Position numbers and translations under genes: made by a program | Source of the DNA: Marinimicrobium sp050113635 | GTDB taxonomy: Bacteria; Pseudomonadota; Gammaproteobacteria; Pseudomonadales; Cellvibrionaceae | Assembly (NCBI RefSeq): GCF_050113635.1 | Contig: NZ_JBNJLT010000009.1 | Coordinates: forward strand, 1 to 64,000 | Direction: 5' to 3' | DNA length: 64,000 bases | Shown: positions 62,972-64,000 of the stretch, one piece after another | How positions within the stretch are numbered: the first letter of the stretch is position 1 | Layout of the letters: each line of letters opens with the position of its first letter | The notes under the pieces: model-generated | What the model was told of the DNA's origin: nothing | Databases searched by the model: none | Seen by the model: only the letters and a program-made list of their open reading frames with translations

Positions 62972-63057
62972 ATGAATGGCAGCTATCCATGGAATAGCGC
63001 TATGAATGGGCGTTGTTTTTATGAAACCGATTAGCACTTTCTTTAAGTACCATTAGC

Positions 63058-63085
63058 TTGATAACAATAAAAAACAGCGTAATAA
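63058..63085 (+). promoter_or_regulatory. Putative sigma-70 promoter of terminal receptor gene
   Basis: TTGATA-N16-TAATAA gives good -35 and -10 boxes in an A+T-rich stretch, predicting a leader of about 100 bases before the ATG at 63196. Confidence 0.5.
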
Positions 63086-63195
63086 CGATAAATATCCCGT
63101 TTGCCAGCCCGCGACGAGTGTCGAACGTGGCCGTGTTTAGTGCCTCTATTAAAACTTAACAATAATTCATTATAAAAAGCACGAGGATGATTCTT

Positions 63196-64000
63196 ATGAT
63201 CCATAAAAATGGGTTTAACCCGAGAAGAACCGCATTTGCTCTTGCCATAGGTTGCGCCGTTGGGAGCTTTAATGCCATGGCCCAGGACCCTTCGAGCGGT
63301 GTCACGGAAGGTCTGGAGGAGATTGTGGTAAAGGGGGTGCGTGAGTCCCAGGCCAAAGCAATCGATATCAAGAGAGACTCGGACCGGATTGTTGATTCCA
63401 TCGTCGCCGAAGACATCGGTAAACTTCCTGATACCACCATTACAGATTCCCTCCAGCGGGTGACAGGGGTGCAGGTGACCCGAGAGGCCAACGAGGGAAC
63501 CTCCCTGAATATTCGTGGCATGCCGCAGGTGCTGACGACGCTGAATGGCGAGCAGTTCCTGAGTCCGTGGAATATTACGGGGTTGGGGGCGAACTATGCG
63601 GACATACCGGCTGGCATGGTGAACCGCGTTGATGTCTACAAGTCCCAATCGGCCTCCATGGTGGCGGGGGGCATCTCAGGCGTGGTGGATCTTAAAACCC
63701 TGCAGCCGCTTAACATGGAAGAGGGCATCACCACGAACCTTCGTGCCGAAGCCTCTCAGGGAAGCCGATCTAAAGACGAAGTCAAAGCCGACGGCTCTAC
63801 CCGCACTCGTGATCCAGACTATAACATCAGCGGTTTTTTCGGTTATCGTCATGGCGACCTGTTCGGTTTTAATGTGGGGGTGTTCAGCTCAGAGAGCTAT
63901 AATGCCAACTACTCGATGGATGAAAACCCGCAGTTCGGATTTCTGGATCGCCAAAATGGGACCCCCACGGACCCCTTGGATCTCAATGGCAATGGAGATC
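63196..64000 (+). CDS. TonB-dependent receptor, 3' end beyond window
   Basis: Only the first 268 residues are present and the frame is open to the window edge. A signal peptide (residues 1-30, AMAQDP) is followed by the TonB box EEIVVKGVRESQAKAIDIKRDSDRIVDSIVAEDIGKLPDTTITDSLQRVTGVQVTRE, which is the plug signature of the large Xanthomonas/Caulobacter-type receptor family. It then runs LNIRGMPQVLTTLNGEQFLSP and VVDLKTLQPL. Members of this family often import plant or algal oligosaccharides, which fits the LacI-type operator upstream, but the substrate is not proven. ATG 63196 has GAGG nine bases upstream; ATG 63187 is in frame. Confidence 0.9.
   Translation, partial: MIHKNGFNPRRTAFALAIGCAVGSFNAMAQDPSSGVTEGLEEIVVKGVRESQAKAIDIKRDSDRIVDSIVAEDIGKLPDTTITDSLQRVTGVQVTREANEGTSLNIRGMPQVLTTLNGEQFLSPWNITGLGANYADIPAGMVNRVDVYKSQSASMVAGGISGVVDLKTLQPLNMEEGITTNLRAEASQGSRSKDEVKADGSTRTRDPDYNISGFFGYRHGDLFGFNVGVFSSESYNANYSMDENPQFGFLDRQNGTPTDPLDLNGNGD

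Noticed and set aside
62795..62990. Small 61-residue minus-strand frame after ilvH
   Set aside because: It overlaps the ilvIH terminator and A+T-rich regulatory DNA; no ribosome site or similarity.

Overview
The window reads as chromosomal DNA of a TonB-receptor-rich, type IV-piliated aquatic gammaproteobacterium. The gene orders (yajR-ssb, fabA-fabB, murJ, ribF-ileS-lspA-fkpB-ispH, fimU-pilVWXY1E beside pilRS, bamD/rluD-pgeF-clpB, ilvIH) match Pseudomonas/Marinobacter/Cellvibrionaceae-type genomes. The number of TonB-dependent receptors and the LacI-type operator before the last one favour a Cellvibrionaceae-like polysaccharide degrader. That placement is from memory of gene order, not a search. 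The first 18 bases are an untrimmed Illumina adapter end, so the window starts at a raw contig end. No tRNA, rRNA, CRISPR array, insertion sequence or prophage was seen.

Region by region: 0.2-6.2 kb is housekeeping (YajR-like exporter, SSB, a degenerate SDR protein, FabB/FabA, IspB). At 6.25-6.38 kb lies a 128-bp near-perfect hairpin whose loop is a dispersed repeat also present at the contig start. 6.4-10.8 kb (minus strand) is a MacAB-like tripartite exporter with a free ATPase, two different permeases and an adaptor. 10.9-16.6 kb is a three-gene outer-membrane locus (surface lipoprotein, 920-residue TonB-dependent receptor, periplasmic protein with two TonB_C-like domains) preceded by a Pho-box-like direct repeat. 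16.7-19.0 kb holds ndh and a Gfo/Idh/MocA oxidoreductase. 19.1-21.0 kb is a chemoreceptor with a sigma-28 type promoter. 21.0-25.1 kb is a complete thiamine acquisition operon (TPP riboswitch, TonB receptor, thiamine-binding protein, PnuT, thiamine kinase). 25.1-27.2 kb is phoX with its own Pho box, followed by the remains of a hydrolase gene. 27.7-31.4 kb holds SOS-controlled yebG and a Fur-controlled siderophore receptor/PepSY pair.

31.5-40.9 kb carries murJ, a FapA-family gene and ribF-ileS-lspA-fkpB-ispH. 40.9-52.2 kb is the type IV pilus minor pilin cluster (two divergent FimT/GspH genes around a 16-bp palindrome, pilV, pilW, pilX, pilY1, pilE) and pilR/pilS. 52.3-60.0 kb has nadE, bamD, rluD, pgeF, clpB (sigma-32 promoter) and a DUF4124 gene. 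60.2-62.8 kb is ilvIH behind a long structured leader. The window ends inside another TonB-dependent receptor gene with a LacI-family operator upstream.

The most distinctive content is regulatory. Individual promoters carry recognisable Pho, Fur, LexA, sigma-28, sigma-32, LacI-type and TPP-riboswitch signals, which tie several otherwise generic TonB receptors to probable substrates: phosphate compounds (inferred), thiamine (strong), ferric siderophore (strong) and carbohydrate (inferred). The Pho-box lipoprotein/receptor/TonB_C locus is the best candidate for an under-described system.
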